DNA of 64,000 nt from UBA6019 sp035535055 (GTDB lineage Bacteria; Chloroflexota; Dormibacteria; Dormibacterales; Dormibacteraceae). The position numbers and the translations under genes were made by a program. Location: NCBI GenBank assembly GCA_035535055.1, contig DATLQT010000071.1, positions 4,940 through 68,939 on the forward strand, read 5' to 3'. Below, in pieces: positions 16,964 to 24,106 of this stretch (its first letter is position 1; each line of letters opens with the position of its first letter). The notes under the pieces are model-generated. The model did not search any database, was not told the origin of the DNA, and saw only the letters and a program-made list of their open reading frames with translations.

Positions 16964-17743
16964 GTGGCGAACAAGCCGATCCTGGCGGGGAACTGGAAGA
17001 TGAACCCGACCATCGCGGGCGACGCGGCGGCGCTGCTTCAGGGCATATCCGACGCGGCCAGGGCGCAGGACCGGGTGACGGTGGCGATCTTTCCGCCCTT
17101 CGTGTGGTTGCTCGGGGTGCTCGAGTTGCTGGAGGGAACGGGCATCGAGCTCGGCGCCCAGGACTGCTTCTGGGAGCCCTCCGGCGCCTTCACCGGCGAG
17201 GTATCGGCGGCCATGCTGGCCGGAATCTGCAGCTGGGTGATAGTCGGACATTCGGAGCGACGCGCGATGGGGGAGACCGACGACGTGGTGGCCCGCAAGG
17301 CCGGGGCGGCCCTCGCCGCGGGACTCTCGACGATCATCTGCGTCGGCGAGAATCAGGCGCAGCATGACGCGGGCGATGCGGGGCCGGTCGTCGAGGCCCA
17401 GGTCAGGGCGGCGCTGGCCGAATGCTCGGCCGACGATTCTCAGCGGCTGGTGCTCGCCTACGAGCCGGTCTGGGCGATCGGAACCGGCAAGAACGCGGAC
17501 CCCGAGCACGCCTACCGCCAGATGCGGCTGATCCGTGACACGGCAGCCGGCATCATCGGGGCCAAGGCGGGTGCGAGGCTTCGCGTCATCTACGGCGGCA
17601 GCGTCAACGCTGCCAACATCGACGACTACGTCGAGCTTCCCCAGTGCGACGGCTGCCTGGTCGGCGGCGCCAGCCTCAAGGCGGACGAGTTCTCGGCCAT
17701 GATCGCCTCGACGGCAGGCGTCTACGCGACGGCGGCCCAGTGA
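16964..17743 (+). CDS. tpiA: Triose-phosphate isomerase
   Basis: This TIM-barrel enzyme (259 residues) interconverts dihydroxyacetone phosphate and glyceraldehyde-3-phosphate. Catalytic residues are Asn10 and Lys12 (AGNWKMN), His96 (VGHSERR) and Glu167 in the YEPVWAIGTG loop. Phosphate binding is by YGGSVN and VGGASL. Translation starts at GTG 16964 behind a purine-rich GGGGAGAGAAAT site. The stop overlaps the GTG of apgM. Confidence 0.97.
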   Translation: MANKPILAGNWKMNPTIAGDAAALLQGISDAARAQDRVTVAIFPPFVWLLGVLELLEGTGIELGAQDCFWEPSGAFTGEVSAAMLAGICSWVIVGHSERRAMGETDDVVARKAGAALAAGLSTIICVGENQAQHDAGDAGPVVEAQVRAALAECSADDSQRLVLAYEPVWAIGTGKNADPEHAYRQMRLIRDTAAGIIGAKAGARLRVIYGGSVNAANIDDYVELPQCDGCLVGGASLKADEFSAMIASTAGVYATAAQ

Positions 17744-19011
17744 AGAAGATCCTTTACGTTGTCCTCGACGGGCTGGGCGACCGGCCGGACCCGGCGCTGG
17801 GTGGCAAAACCCCGCTCGAGGCGGCCGACACGCCCCACCTCGACGAGCTCGCCCAGAAGGGCGAGACCGGGCTCATGGACACGATCGGCCCGGGCATCGC
17901 GCCCGAGTCGGACGCGGCCGTGATGAGCATCCTCGGCTACGACGTGGACGAGTACTACACCGGTCGCGGTCCCCTGGAATCACACGGGGCCGGGATGGCG
18001 GTGCCGGACGGCTCGCTCGCCTGGCGGTGCAACTTCGCGACCGTGGACGCCGATTGGAAGATCGTGGACCGCCGCGTCGGCCGAAACCTCACCGACCCCG
18101 AGGCGCGCGAACTGGCGATCGCCGTCCAAGAGCAGGTCGCGCTCGACGGGGCAACCTTCGAGTTCCGTCACAGCATTGGCCACCGCGCCTGCCTAGTGAT
18201 CCAGTCGATGAAGCACCAGCTGAGCGGCGACGTGGACAACTGCGACCCGGCCTACGCCCGCCACGGGGCCTTCTCGGTCGCCCTCGAAGACCCCGGCACC
18301 GAGGTCCAGGAGGCCAGGCCGCTGCGGGACACCATCTCGGCCAGAGCAGGGGCCGAGATCACCAACCAGTTCATGCGGAAGAGCTACGAGGTTCTCGACC
18401 GCCACCCGGTCAACCAGCGCCGGCGGGACGAGGGCAAGATGCCCGGCAACTTCATCCTCGCCCGCGACGCCGGGGACCGCCTGCCGCGCCTGCCGTCCTT
18501 CCAGTCGCGCTACGGGATCCACTTCGGTTCGCTGGTGGAGATGCCGGTCGAGATCGGACTCGCCCAGCTGACCGGGATGGGCGAGGTGCGCGTCATGTCG
18601 ACGGCGGAGGACCCCGAGAAGGGGTTCGCCGACTGGGCCGACAAGACGCTCGGCGCGCTCGCAAGGTACGACGGCCTTTACGTCCACCTCAAAGGACCGG
18701 ACCTCTTCGGCCACGACGGGGACGCGCCGGGCAAGGCCGCCTGCATCGAGTCGATCGATCGACTCTACTTCGGGCCGATCGTGAAGGCGCTTCGCCTGCC
18801 CGACGTGGTGATCGCCGTCACCGCTGACCACTCCACGCCCTGCGCAATCCGAGCTCACTCGGCCGACCCGGTGCCGCTATTGATCTCCAGCGGTGGCCTG
18901 GAGCCCGAGGGCGCGCTCCAGTTCGGGGAGTCGGAGGCGGCCCGGGGACGGCTCGGGAAGCTACGCGGACCCGAGCTGGTTCCTAGACTCGTAGAGATAG
19001 CAAAGAGCTGA
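17740..19011 (+). CDS. apgM: 2,3-bisphosphoglycerate-independent phosphoglycerate mutase, ApgM type
   Basis: This 423-residue metalloenzyme belongs to the archaeal-type iPGM branch of the alkaline phosphatase superfamily and converts 3- to 2-phosphoglycerate. Visible are VVLDGLGDRP (metal-binding Asp), ESDAAVMSILGYD with the likely nucleophile Ser, HLKGPDLFGHDGD and VTADHSTPC for the second metal site. GTG 17740 overlaps the tpiA stop (GTGA), so it is coupled to glycolysis genes. An ApgM-type rather than GpmI/GpmA-type mutase in this cluster is consistent with thermophile- or Chloroflexi-like relatives. Confidence 0.92.
   Translation: MKKILYVVLDGLGDRPDPALGGKTPLEAADTPHLDELAQKGETGLMDTIGPGIAPESDAAVMSILGYDVDEYYTGRGPLESHGAGMAVPDGSLAWRCNFATVDADWKIVDRRVGRNLTDPEARELAIAVQEQVALDGATFEFRHSIGHRACLVIQSMKHQLSGDVDNCDPAYARHGAFSVALEDPGTEVQEARPLRDTISARAGAEITNQFMRKSYEVLDRHPVNQRRRDEGKMPGNFILARDAGDRLPRLPSFQSRYGIHFGSLVEMPVEIGLAQLTGMGEVRVMSTAEDPEKGFADWADKTLGALARYDGLYVHLKGPDLFGHDGDAPGKAACIESIDRLYFGPIVKALRLPDVVIAVTADHSTPCAIRAHSADPVPLLISSGGLEPEGALQFGESEAARGRLGKLRGPELVPRLVEIAKS
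18986..18991 (+). promoter_or_regulatory. -10-like TAGACT upstream of sodA
   Basis: TAGACT inside the 3' end of apgM could drive sodA with a leader of about 47 nt that carries the GAGGAGG ribosome-binding site at about 19027. No clear -35 is visible. Confidence 0.3.
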
Positions 19012-19044
19012 ATCCACGCTCGCCCGTGAGGAGGTATTTCCGAA

Positions 19045-19650
19045 ATGGCCTTTCAACTACCGCCGCTGCCCTATGACTTCGGTGCTCTCGAGCCCCACAT
19101 CGACGCCCAGACGATGGAGATTCACCACGATCGCCATCACCAGGCCTACATCAACAACCTGAACGGGGCGATCGAAAAGCACCCCGAACTGGCCGACCAC
19201 AGCATCGAGCAGCTGCTGGGGCACCTGCAGGAGGTCCCGGAGGACATCCGCACGGTGGTTCGCAATAACGGCGGCGGACACGCCAACCACTCCTTCTTCT
19301 GGGAGATCATGGGGCCGAACGGTGGGGGCGATCCCAACGGGCCGGTCGCCGACGCGATCAAGGCCGCCTTCGGCGACTGGGCGACCCTCAAAGAGCAGCT
19401 GACCAAGGCCGCGGTGGGCCAGTTCGGGTCGGGCTGGGGATGGGTCGTCAAAGACGGCTCCGGGAAGCTCCAGGTGTTCGGCCGGCCGAACCAGGACAGC
19501 CCGCTCATGGAGGGCCTGACGCCCGTCCTCGGCGTGGACGTCTGGGAGCATGCCTACTACCTGAAGTACCAGAACAAGCGCCCCGATTACGTGGCGGCGT
19601 GGTTCAACACGATCAACTGGGCCGCCGTCAACAAGAAGTTCGGGGGCTAG
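19045..19650 (+). CDS. sodA: Superoxide dismutase, Mn/Fe family
   Basis: This 201-residue dismutase converts superoxide to hydrogen peroxide and oxygen. Metal ligands are His27, His82, Asp165 and His169 (EIHHDRHH, GGHANHSFFW, DVWEHAYY). The PNGGG stretch and NQDSPLM are of the Mn-preferring type. It has no signal peptide and is cytosolic. A strong Shine-Dalgarno (GAGGAGG) precedes the ATG. The gene is inserted between the glycolysis genes and secG. Confidence 0.95.
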   Translation: MAFQLPPLPYDFGALEPHIDAQTMEIHHDRHHQAYINNLNGAIEKHPELADHSIEQLLGHLQEVPEDIRTVVRNNGGGHANHSFFWEIMGPNGGGDPNGPVADAIKAAFGDWATLKEQLTKAAVGQFGSGWGWVVKDGSGKLQVFGRPNQDSPLMEGLTPVLGVDVWEHAYYLKYQNKRPDYVAAWFNTINWAAVNKKFGG

Positions 19651-19670
19651 CCCCGAGGCGGCTTGGAGCC

Positions 19671-19700
19671 GGGCCGGGCGGGTAGAATTTCGCCCGGCCC
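19671..19700 (+). promoter_or_regulatory. Perfect hairpin abutting the secG start codon
   Basis: Ten-bp arms GGGCCGGGCG (19671-19680) and CGCCCGGCCC (19691-19700) flank the loop GGTAGAATTT. The 3' arm ends at the base before the secG ATG. The loop contains TAGAAT, a good -10. The element may terminate sodA mRNA, act as an operator, or hide the start region in readthrough transcripts. A transcript initiated from the loop would lack the stem. Confidence 0.6.
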
Positions 19701-19958
19701 ATGAAGCAGATCCAGCCCTACCTCGTCGTCGCCGAGCTCATCATCTCTGGGCTGCTGATGGCCGGCGTGCTCCTGCAGACCCCCAAGGCGACCGGCCTCG
19801 GCGGCACCATCGGCGGCGGTGGGGGCGACTTCGGCGGCGGCTACCGGACGCGCCGCGGCCTCGAGCGCCAGCTGTACTGGACCACCTGGGTCCTGGTGTT
19901 CGGCTTTCTGGCGATCTCGGTTGCCAACATCGTGGTCTCGACCCGCCTCAGCCATTAG
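19701..19958 (+). CDS. secG: Preprotein translocase subunit SecG
   Basis: This 85-residue SecG is a SecYEG accessory subunit. It has two transmembrane helices (~7-27 and ~60-80) and the family loop LLQTPKATGLGGTIGGG between them. The position after gap-pgk-tpi is conserved in many Gram-positive-type genomes. There is no Shine-Dalgarno; a hairpin runs up to the ATG and its loop holds TAGAAT 12 nt upstream. The stop overlaps the reading frame of the following solute-binding protein. Confidence 0.92.
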   Translation: MKQIQPYLVVAELIISGLLMAGVLLQTPKATGLGGTIGGGGGDFGGGYRTRRGLERQLYWTTWVLVFGFLAISVANIVVSTRLSH

Positions 19959-21591
19959 CCGGCTGCGGGCGGCGAGCCTCTGGCTCGCCCTGCTCGGCCT
20001 TGCCGGCGCGGCCTGCCAGCCGGCTCCCTCCTCGCCGGCGAGCTCGGCCCGCATCACCACTTCGGCAGGGGCCGACGTCGCCCTCCGCGGGGGGACCTTC
20101 ACCGAGGCGATCGCCGGCGTCGCCGGCTACCTCAATCCCCTCTTCGCGGACGAGGATGACGCGCGGGATATCGACGGACTCGTCTACCAGGGCCTGACCC
20201 AGGTCGGCCGCGACCAGCAGATCGAGCCGCTGCTGGCGCGCTCGTTCGAGGTCTCCCCGGACGGGATGACCTACACCATCCAGCTCCGCACCGACATTCG
20301 CTGGGCGGACGGCCTGCCCTTCACGGCCGACGACGTCGTCTTCACCTTCGGCGTGCTCCAAGACCCCGCCTACACGCTGCCCGAGGCCGCCACCTGGAAG
20401 GGTGTCGCCGTCCGCAAGGTGTCCGCCGACGAGGTCGCCTTCACGCTCAAGTCGCCGAGCGCGGGCTTCCTCAACTCCCTCCGCATCGGGATCATCCCCC
20501 AGCACCTCTTCTTCGGCCAGGTCGCGACCATCCCGACCAGCCCCTACAGCGGGCCCAAGGCGATCGGAACCGGACCGTTCATGGTCGAGTCGATCTCGCC
20601 CGACAGGACGGTCGTGACGCTCCGGCGCAACCCCTACGCCAACCCGGCGCCGCACCTCGACCGGGTCGTTTTCCGCAGCTACCCGAGTCTCGACGGCGCC
20701 GTGGGAGCGGTCGCCGGCGGTCAGGCCGACGGGGTCGGCGGGGAGATGACCCCCGCGGAGGTCCGCGAGCTCGACCGGCCGGGCGTCACGGTCACAGACC
20801 TGCCCACTTTCAGCTTCGCCTCCGTGTTCCTCGACCTCGACCCGAGCCATCCCTACTTTTCGGACCCGGCGGTCCGGCAGGCGCTGAGCGAGGCGATCGA
20901 CCGGCCGGCGCTGATCAGGAAGGTGCTGGGAGGCGCCGGCGACCCTCAGTTCACCCCGATCCCGGCCCACGACTGGGCCTACTCGGCGCAGGCCGCACTG
21001 CGATTTCCGTACGACCCCGAGGCGGCCGCCCGGGCTCTTGACGCGGCCGGCTGGACGGTTCCCGACCAGGGCCTTTACAGGACCCGGCAGGGGGTCGACT
21101 TCGTGGTCGACCTGGTGGTCGCCGATGCCTTTCCCTACCGCGACGTCGGCCGGGTGGTCCAGTCCCAACTGGCCGCCGTCGGGATCGGGGTCAGGCTGCG
21201 GATCGTGCCCGCCGACCAGCTGGTGACCCAGTATCTCGGAGCGCGCTCCTACCAGATGGCGCTTGCCAACCTCGACAACGGGCCCGACCCGGACCAGTTC
21301 GCCTTCTGGCATTCGAGCGCACGTGATTACGCTCTCAACTTCTCCAACCTTCCCCAGCAGGCCTTCATCGACAAGGACCTGGAGGACGGCCGGGCCAGCT
21401 CGTCGATGGCGGACCGGCTGGCCGCCTACGCCGATCTGCAGGACCTCTTGGTGGCCGCCGCGCCGGCTCTCTTCCTCTACTCGCCGCACTACCAGTACGC
21501 GGTCAGCAGCCGCATCCGCGGGGTGCACATGAACCCGGTCATCGACGCCGCTGACCGGTTTCAGTACGTGACCGACTGGCAGCTCGGTTAA
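19921..21591 (+). CDS. Peptide/nickel-type ABC transporter substrate-binding protein (family 5)
   Basis: This secreted solute-binding protein of ~556 residues has SBP_bac_5 features: GGTFTEAIAGVAGYLNPLF near the mature N-terminus, YTIQLRTDIRWADGLPFTADD, GTGPFMVES and VRQALSEAIDRPALI. A hydrophobic signal (SLWLALLGLAGAAC) ends in Cys but the lipobox is imperfect (Gly at -3). No permease or ATPase genes follow, so it is an orphan binding protein. The start is uncertain: TTG 19921 lies inside secG, while ATT 19954 (overlapping the secG stop as ATTAG) and CTG 19963 are non-canonical alternatives closer to the signal peptide. Confidence 0.88.
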   Translation: MPTSWSRPASAISRLRAASLWLALLGLAGAACQPAPSSPASSARITTSAGADVALRGGTFTEAIAGVAGYLNPLFADEDDARDIDGLVYQGLTQVGRDQQIEPLLARSFEVSPDGMTYTIQLRTDIRWADGLPFTADDVVFTFGVLQDPAYTLPEAATWKGVAVRKVSADEVAFTLKSPSAGFLNSLRIGIIPQHLFFGQVATIPTSPYSGPKAIGTGPFMVESISPDRTVVTLRRNPYANPAPHLDRVVFRSYPSLDGAVGAVAGGQADGVGGEMTPAEVRELDRPGVTVTDLPTFSFASVFLDLDPSHPYFSDPAVRQALSEAIDRPALIRKVLGGAGDPQFTPIPAHDWAYSAQAALRFPYDPEAAARALDAAGWTVPDQGLYRTRQGVDFVVDLVVADAFPYRDVGRVVQSQLAAVGIGVRLRIVPADQLVTQYLGARSYQMALANLDNGPDPDQFAFWHSSARDYALNFSNLPQQAFIDKDLEDGRASSSMADRLAAYADLQDLLVAAAPALFLYSPHYQYAVSSRIRGVHMNPVIDAADRFQYVTDWQLG

Positions 21592-22016
21592 AAACCTCGG
21601 ATCCGCTCCGGGGTGATCCGGATCGCCACCGAGTAGTCGGCCGCGTAGTGCTCCGCATCGGTGCCGAGTTCACCCGTGATGGCCTCCGCGTACTTGGCAA
21701 GATACGGGGGGCACTCGGTCACCGGCGGTTCGTCGGGCGCGAAGCAGGCCGAACCAGTGATGATATTCACGTCGGCCTCGCCGCGGCTGCTGTCGAAGTT
21801 CAGTGCGATCCGCTGATTCTGGCCAAGATTGCGGTTCCGGTAGGCGTCGCGGTGGCTGTAGACGAGTACGGTCTCGCCGTCCCAGATGAACCAGACGGGG
21901 TTCGGCTGCGGCGTCCCATCGGGCGCCACGGTGGTCAGCCAGATCGCCTTCTCGGCCTCCAGCCGATCCAGGGTGCGGCGGCCGATCTTGGTGGAGAAGT
22001 CGGGTTGTGCAGGCAT
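21588..22016 (-). CDS. PPOX-class (F420/FMN-dependent) oxidoreductase
   Basis: This 142-residue split-barrel flavin-binding protein resembles the actinobacterial Rv3369-like PPOX subfamily: LEAEKAIWLTTVAPDGTPQPNPVWFIWDG, YSHRDAYRNRNLGQNQRIALNFD and a terminal IRITPERIRGF. Such enzymes bind F420, FMN or heme-degradation substrates; which one applies here is unknown. Its stop overlaps the stop of the convergent binding-protein gene by four bases. It is divergent from the following SDR. Confidence 0.82.
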   Translation of the reverse strand: MPAQPDFSTKIGRRTLDRLEAEKAIWLTTVAPDGTPQPNPVWFIWDGETVLVYSHRDAYRNRNLGQNQRIALNFDSSRGEADVNIITGSACFAPDEPPVTECPPYLAKYAEAITGELGTDAEHYAADYSVAIRITPERIRGF

Positions 22017-22045
22017 CTCGGAGGTATTCTCGCGGGAGAACTCAT

Positions 22046-22822
22046 ATGGAACTCGGGCTCAGGGGACGGAAGGCGCTCGTCACGGCGGCTAGCCGCGGCC
22101 TCGGGCGCGCCTGCGCCGAGGCGCTGGCGGCAGAGGGCGCGGCCGTCTTCATCGCGGCCCGCGATGAGCTCGCCCTGAAAGAGCTGAACCAGCGGATAGG
22201 GGGAGCGGGCTACCGCGCCACCGACCTGTCGCTGAGCACCGAGGTGGAGGCCCTGGTGGCGGCGGCCAGCGGGGCGCTGGGCGGGCTTGACATCCTCGTC
22301 GTGAACGCGGGCGGAGCGCCGGCGGGAACGCTGGAGCAGATCGACGACGACGCCTTCGAAATGGCCCTCCAGCTCACCACCATGAGTGCCGTCCGGCTCT
22401 GGCGCCACGCCATCCCGCACCTGCGCCACTCCGACCAGGGTCGGATCGTCAACATCACCTCGGCCTTCGTCAAAGAGCCCAGCAGCCAGCTGCTGCTCTC
22501 CAACGCCTTCCGGCCCGGAGTGACGGCGATGGCCAAGATGCTCTCGGCCGAGCTGGCGCCGGCGGGGATCACGGTGAACTGCATCGCCCCCACGGCCCTC
22601 CTCACCGACCGCACGCGTTCGATCGCGGCCTCGGCCGCCGAGCGAAGCGGCCGGTCGATCGACGAGCAGCTCAAAGTCAACGCCGCGGCGATGCCCATGG
22701 GGCGCTACGGTGAGGCGTCCGAGCTGGCGGCGATCTGCGCCTTCCTCTGCTCGGCGCAGGCCGGCTACGTCAGCGGGCAGACCATCGTCATCGATGGCGG
22801 CGCCGGGAAGAGCATCTTCTGA
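22046..22822 (+). CDS. SDR family protein lacking the canonical YxxxK
   Basis: This 258-residue classical SDR has the cofactor motif TAASRGLG, NAGG and the C-terminal YVSGQTIVIDGG. In the active-site helix, where SDRs have Tyr-x-x-x-Lys, the sequence reads QLLLSNAFRPGVTAMAKML with neither residue at the expected spacing. Either catalysis uses other residues or the protein has another role. ATG 22046 is used; TATTCT lies 15 nt upstream and GGGAG 8-12 nt upstream. The preceding in-frame ATG at 22007 overlaps the divergent gene. Confidence 0.85.
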   Translation: MELGLRGRKALVTAASRGLGRACAEALAAEGAAVFIAARDELALKELNQRIGGAGYRATDLSLSTEVEALVAAASGALGGLDILVVNAGGAPAGTLEQIDDDAFEMALQLTTMSAVRLWRHAIPHLRHSDQGRIVNITSAFVKEPSSQLLLSNAFRPGVTAMAKMLSAELAPAGITVNCIAPTALLTDRTRSIAASAAERSGRSIDEQLKVNAAAMPMGRYGEASELAAICAFLCSAQAGYVSGQTIVIDGGAGKSIF

Positions 22823-22860
22823 GCGTCTGAGTTCCCAGGAAACAGGAAGAGGAGAAGCCT

Positions 22861-24039
22861 TTGTCAATCAAGTTCGCCGAGCGGATGCAGAACATCGGGA
22901 CCGAGGGCGCCTTCGAGGTTCTCGCCAAGGCCCGTGCCCTCGAGGCCGAGGGCAGGAGCATCGTGCATCTCGAGATCGGCGAACCCGACTTTCCGACGCC
23001 TGACAACATCGTCGAGGCCGCCTACGACGCTATGCGCTCCGACTACACCCACTACACCCCGGCGGGCGGCATCCTGGAGGTGCGGCAGGCGGTCGCCGAC
23101 TTCCTGAATCGCCGCTTCGGCACCGATGTCAAGCCACTCGAGGTTGTGATGGTGCCCGGCTCCAAGAACGTGCTCCTGTTTACGCTTCTGAGCTGCGTCG
23201 AACCCGGCCAGGAGGTGATCCTGCCGGACCCCGGCTACCCGGTCTACGAGTCGCTGGTCCGCTTCATCGAGGCCAAACCGGTGCCGATCCGGCTGCGTGA
23301 GGACCGCAACTTCCGGATGGACCTCGACGAGCTGGCATCGCTGGTCACCGACAGGACCCGGATGCTTATCGTCAACACGCCGCAGAACCCAACTGGCGGT
23401 GTGCTGACGAAGGAGGACGTGGAGTTCATAGCCCGGCTGGCGATCGAGCGCGACCTGCTGGTGCTCGCCGACGAGATCTACTCCCAGATCATCTATGGCG
23501 GCTTCCAGCACACCTCGCTGCTGGCCCAGCCGGGAATGCGCGAGCGCACGGTCCTGCTTGACGGGATGTCGAAGGCATACGCGATGTGCGGCTGGCGCCT
23601 CGGTTATGGGGTTGCGCCGCGCGAGCTGGCGGCGAAGATGGAGACCCTCATGATCAACACCTCCAGCTGCGCGGCGGCCTTCACCCAGATGGCAGCCATC
23701 GAGGCCTTCAACGCCCCCGAGTCGGACGCCGCCGTGGAGCGGATGGTCGCCGAGTTCGAGCGCCGTCGCGACCTCATGGTCGATGGCCTGAACCGCATCC
23801 CGGGCTTCCGCTGCGCCCGTCCCGATGGGGCTTTCTACGCCTTCCCCAACGTCGAGGCGACCGGGATGGACGAGAAGACGATGGCCGACCGTCTCCTCAA
23901 CGAGGCGGGGGTCGCGGTGCTTCCCGGAACCGCCTTCGGCGAGGGCGGCAAGGGCTACATCAGGCTGGCCTACACGCAGTCTGAGGAGAGCCTGGCCGAG
24001 GCATTGGACCGGATCGAACGGTTCATGGCGGCCGGCTAG
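22861..24039 (+). CDS. Pyridoxal-phosphate aminotransferase, class I (AspC/AlaA-like)
   Basis: This 392-residue fold-type I aminotransferase shows VHLEIGEPDFPTPDNI at the N-terminus, YTPAGGILEVRQAV, the substrate-binding NTPQNPTGGVL, ADEIYSQIIY and the PLP lysine in DGMSKAYAMCGWRLGY (about residue 240). It most resembles broad aspartate/alanine-type enzymes. The amino-acid specificity is not visible. TTG 22861 follows a strong Shine-Dalgarno (AGGAAGAGGAGAAG). An SDR lies 38 bp upstream. Confidence 0.93.
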   Translation: MSIKFAERMQNIGTEGAFEVLAKARALEAEGRSIVHLEIGEPDFPTPDNIVEAAYDAMRSDYTHYTPAGGILEVRQAVADFLNRRFGTDVKPLEVVMVPGSKNVLLFTLLSCVEPGQEVILPDPGYPVYESLVRFIEAKPVPIRLREDRNFRMDLDELASLVTDRTRMLIVNTPQNPTGGVLTKEDVEFIARLAIERDLLVLADEIYSQIIYGGFQHTSLLAQPGMRERTVLLDGMSKAYAMCGWRLGYGVAPRELAAKMETLMINTSSCAAAFTQMAAIEAFNAPESDAAVERMVAEFERRRDLMVDGLNRIPGFRCARPDGAFYAFPNVEATGMDEKTMADRLLNEAGVAVLPGTAFGEGGKGYIRLAYTQSEESLAEALDRIERFMAAG

Positions 24040-24106
24040 GAGCAAGCGAATAGCTCCCGGCAACAAGCCCGAACGAGCGACCCTCGGCGGCCTCCGGGGT
24101 GGCCGC

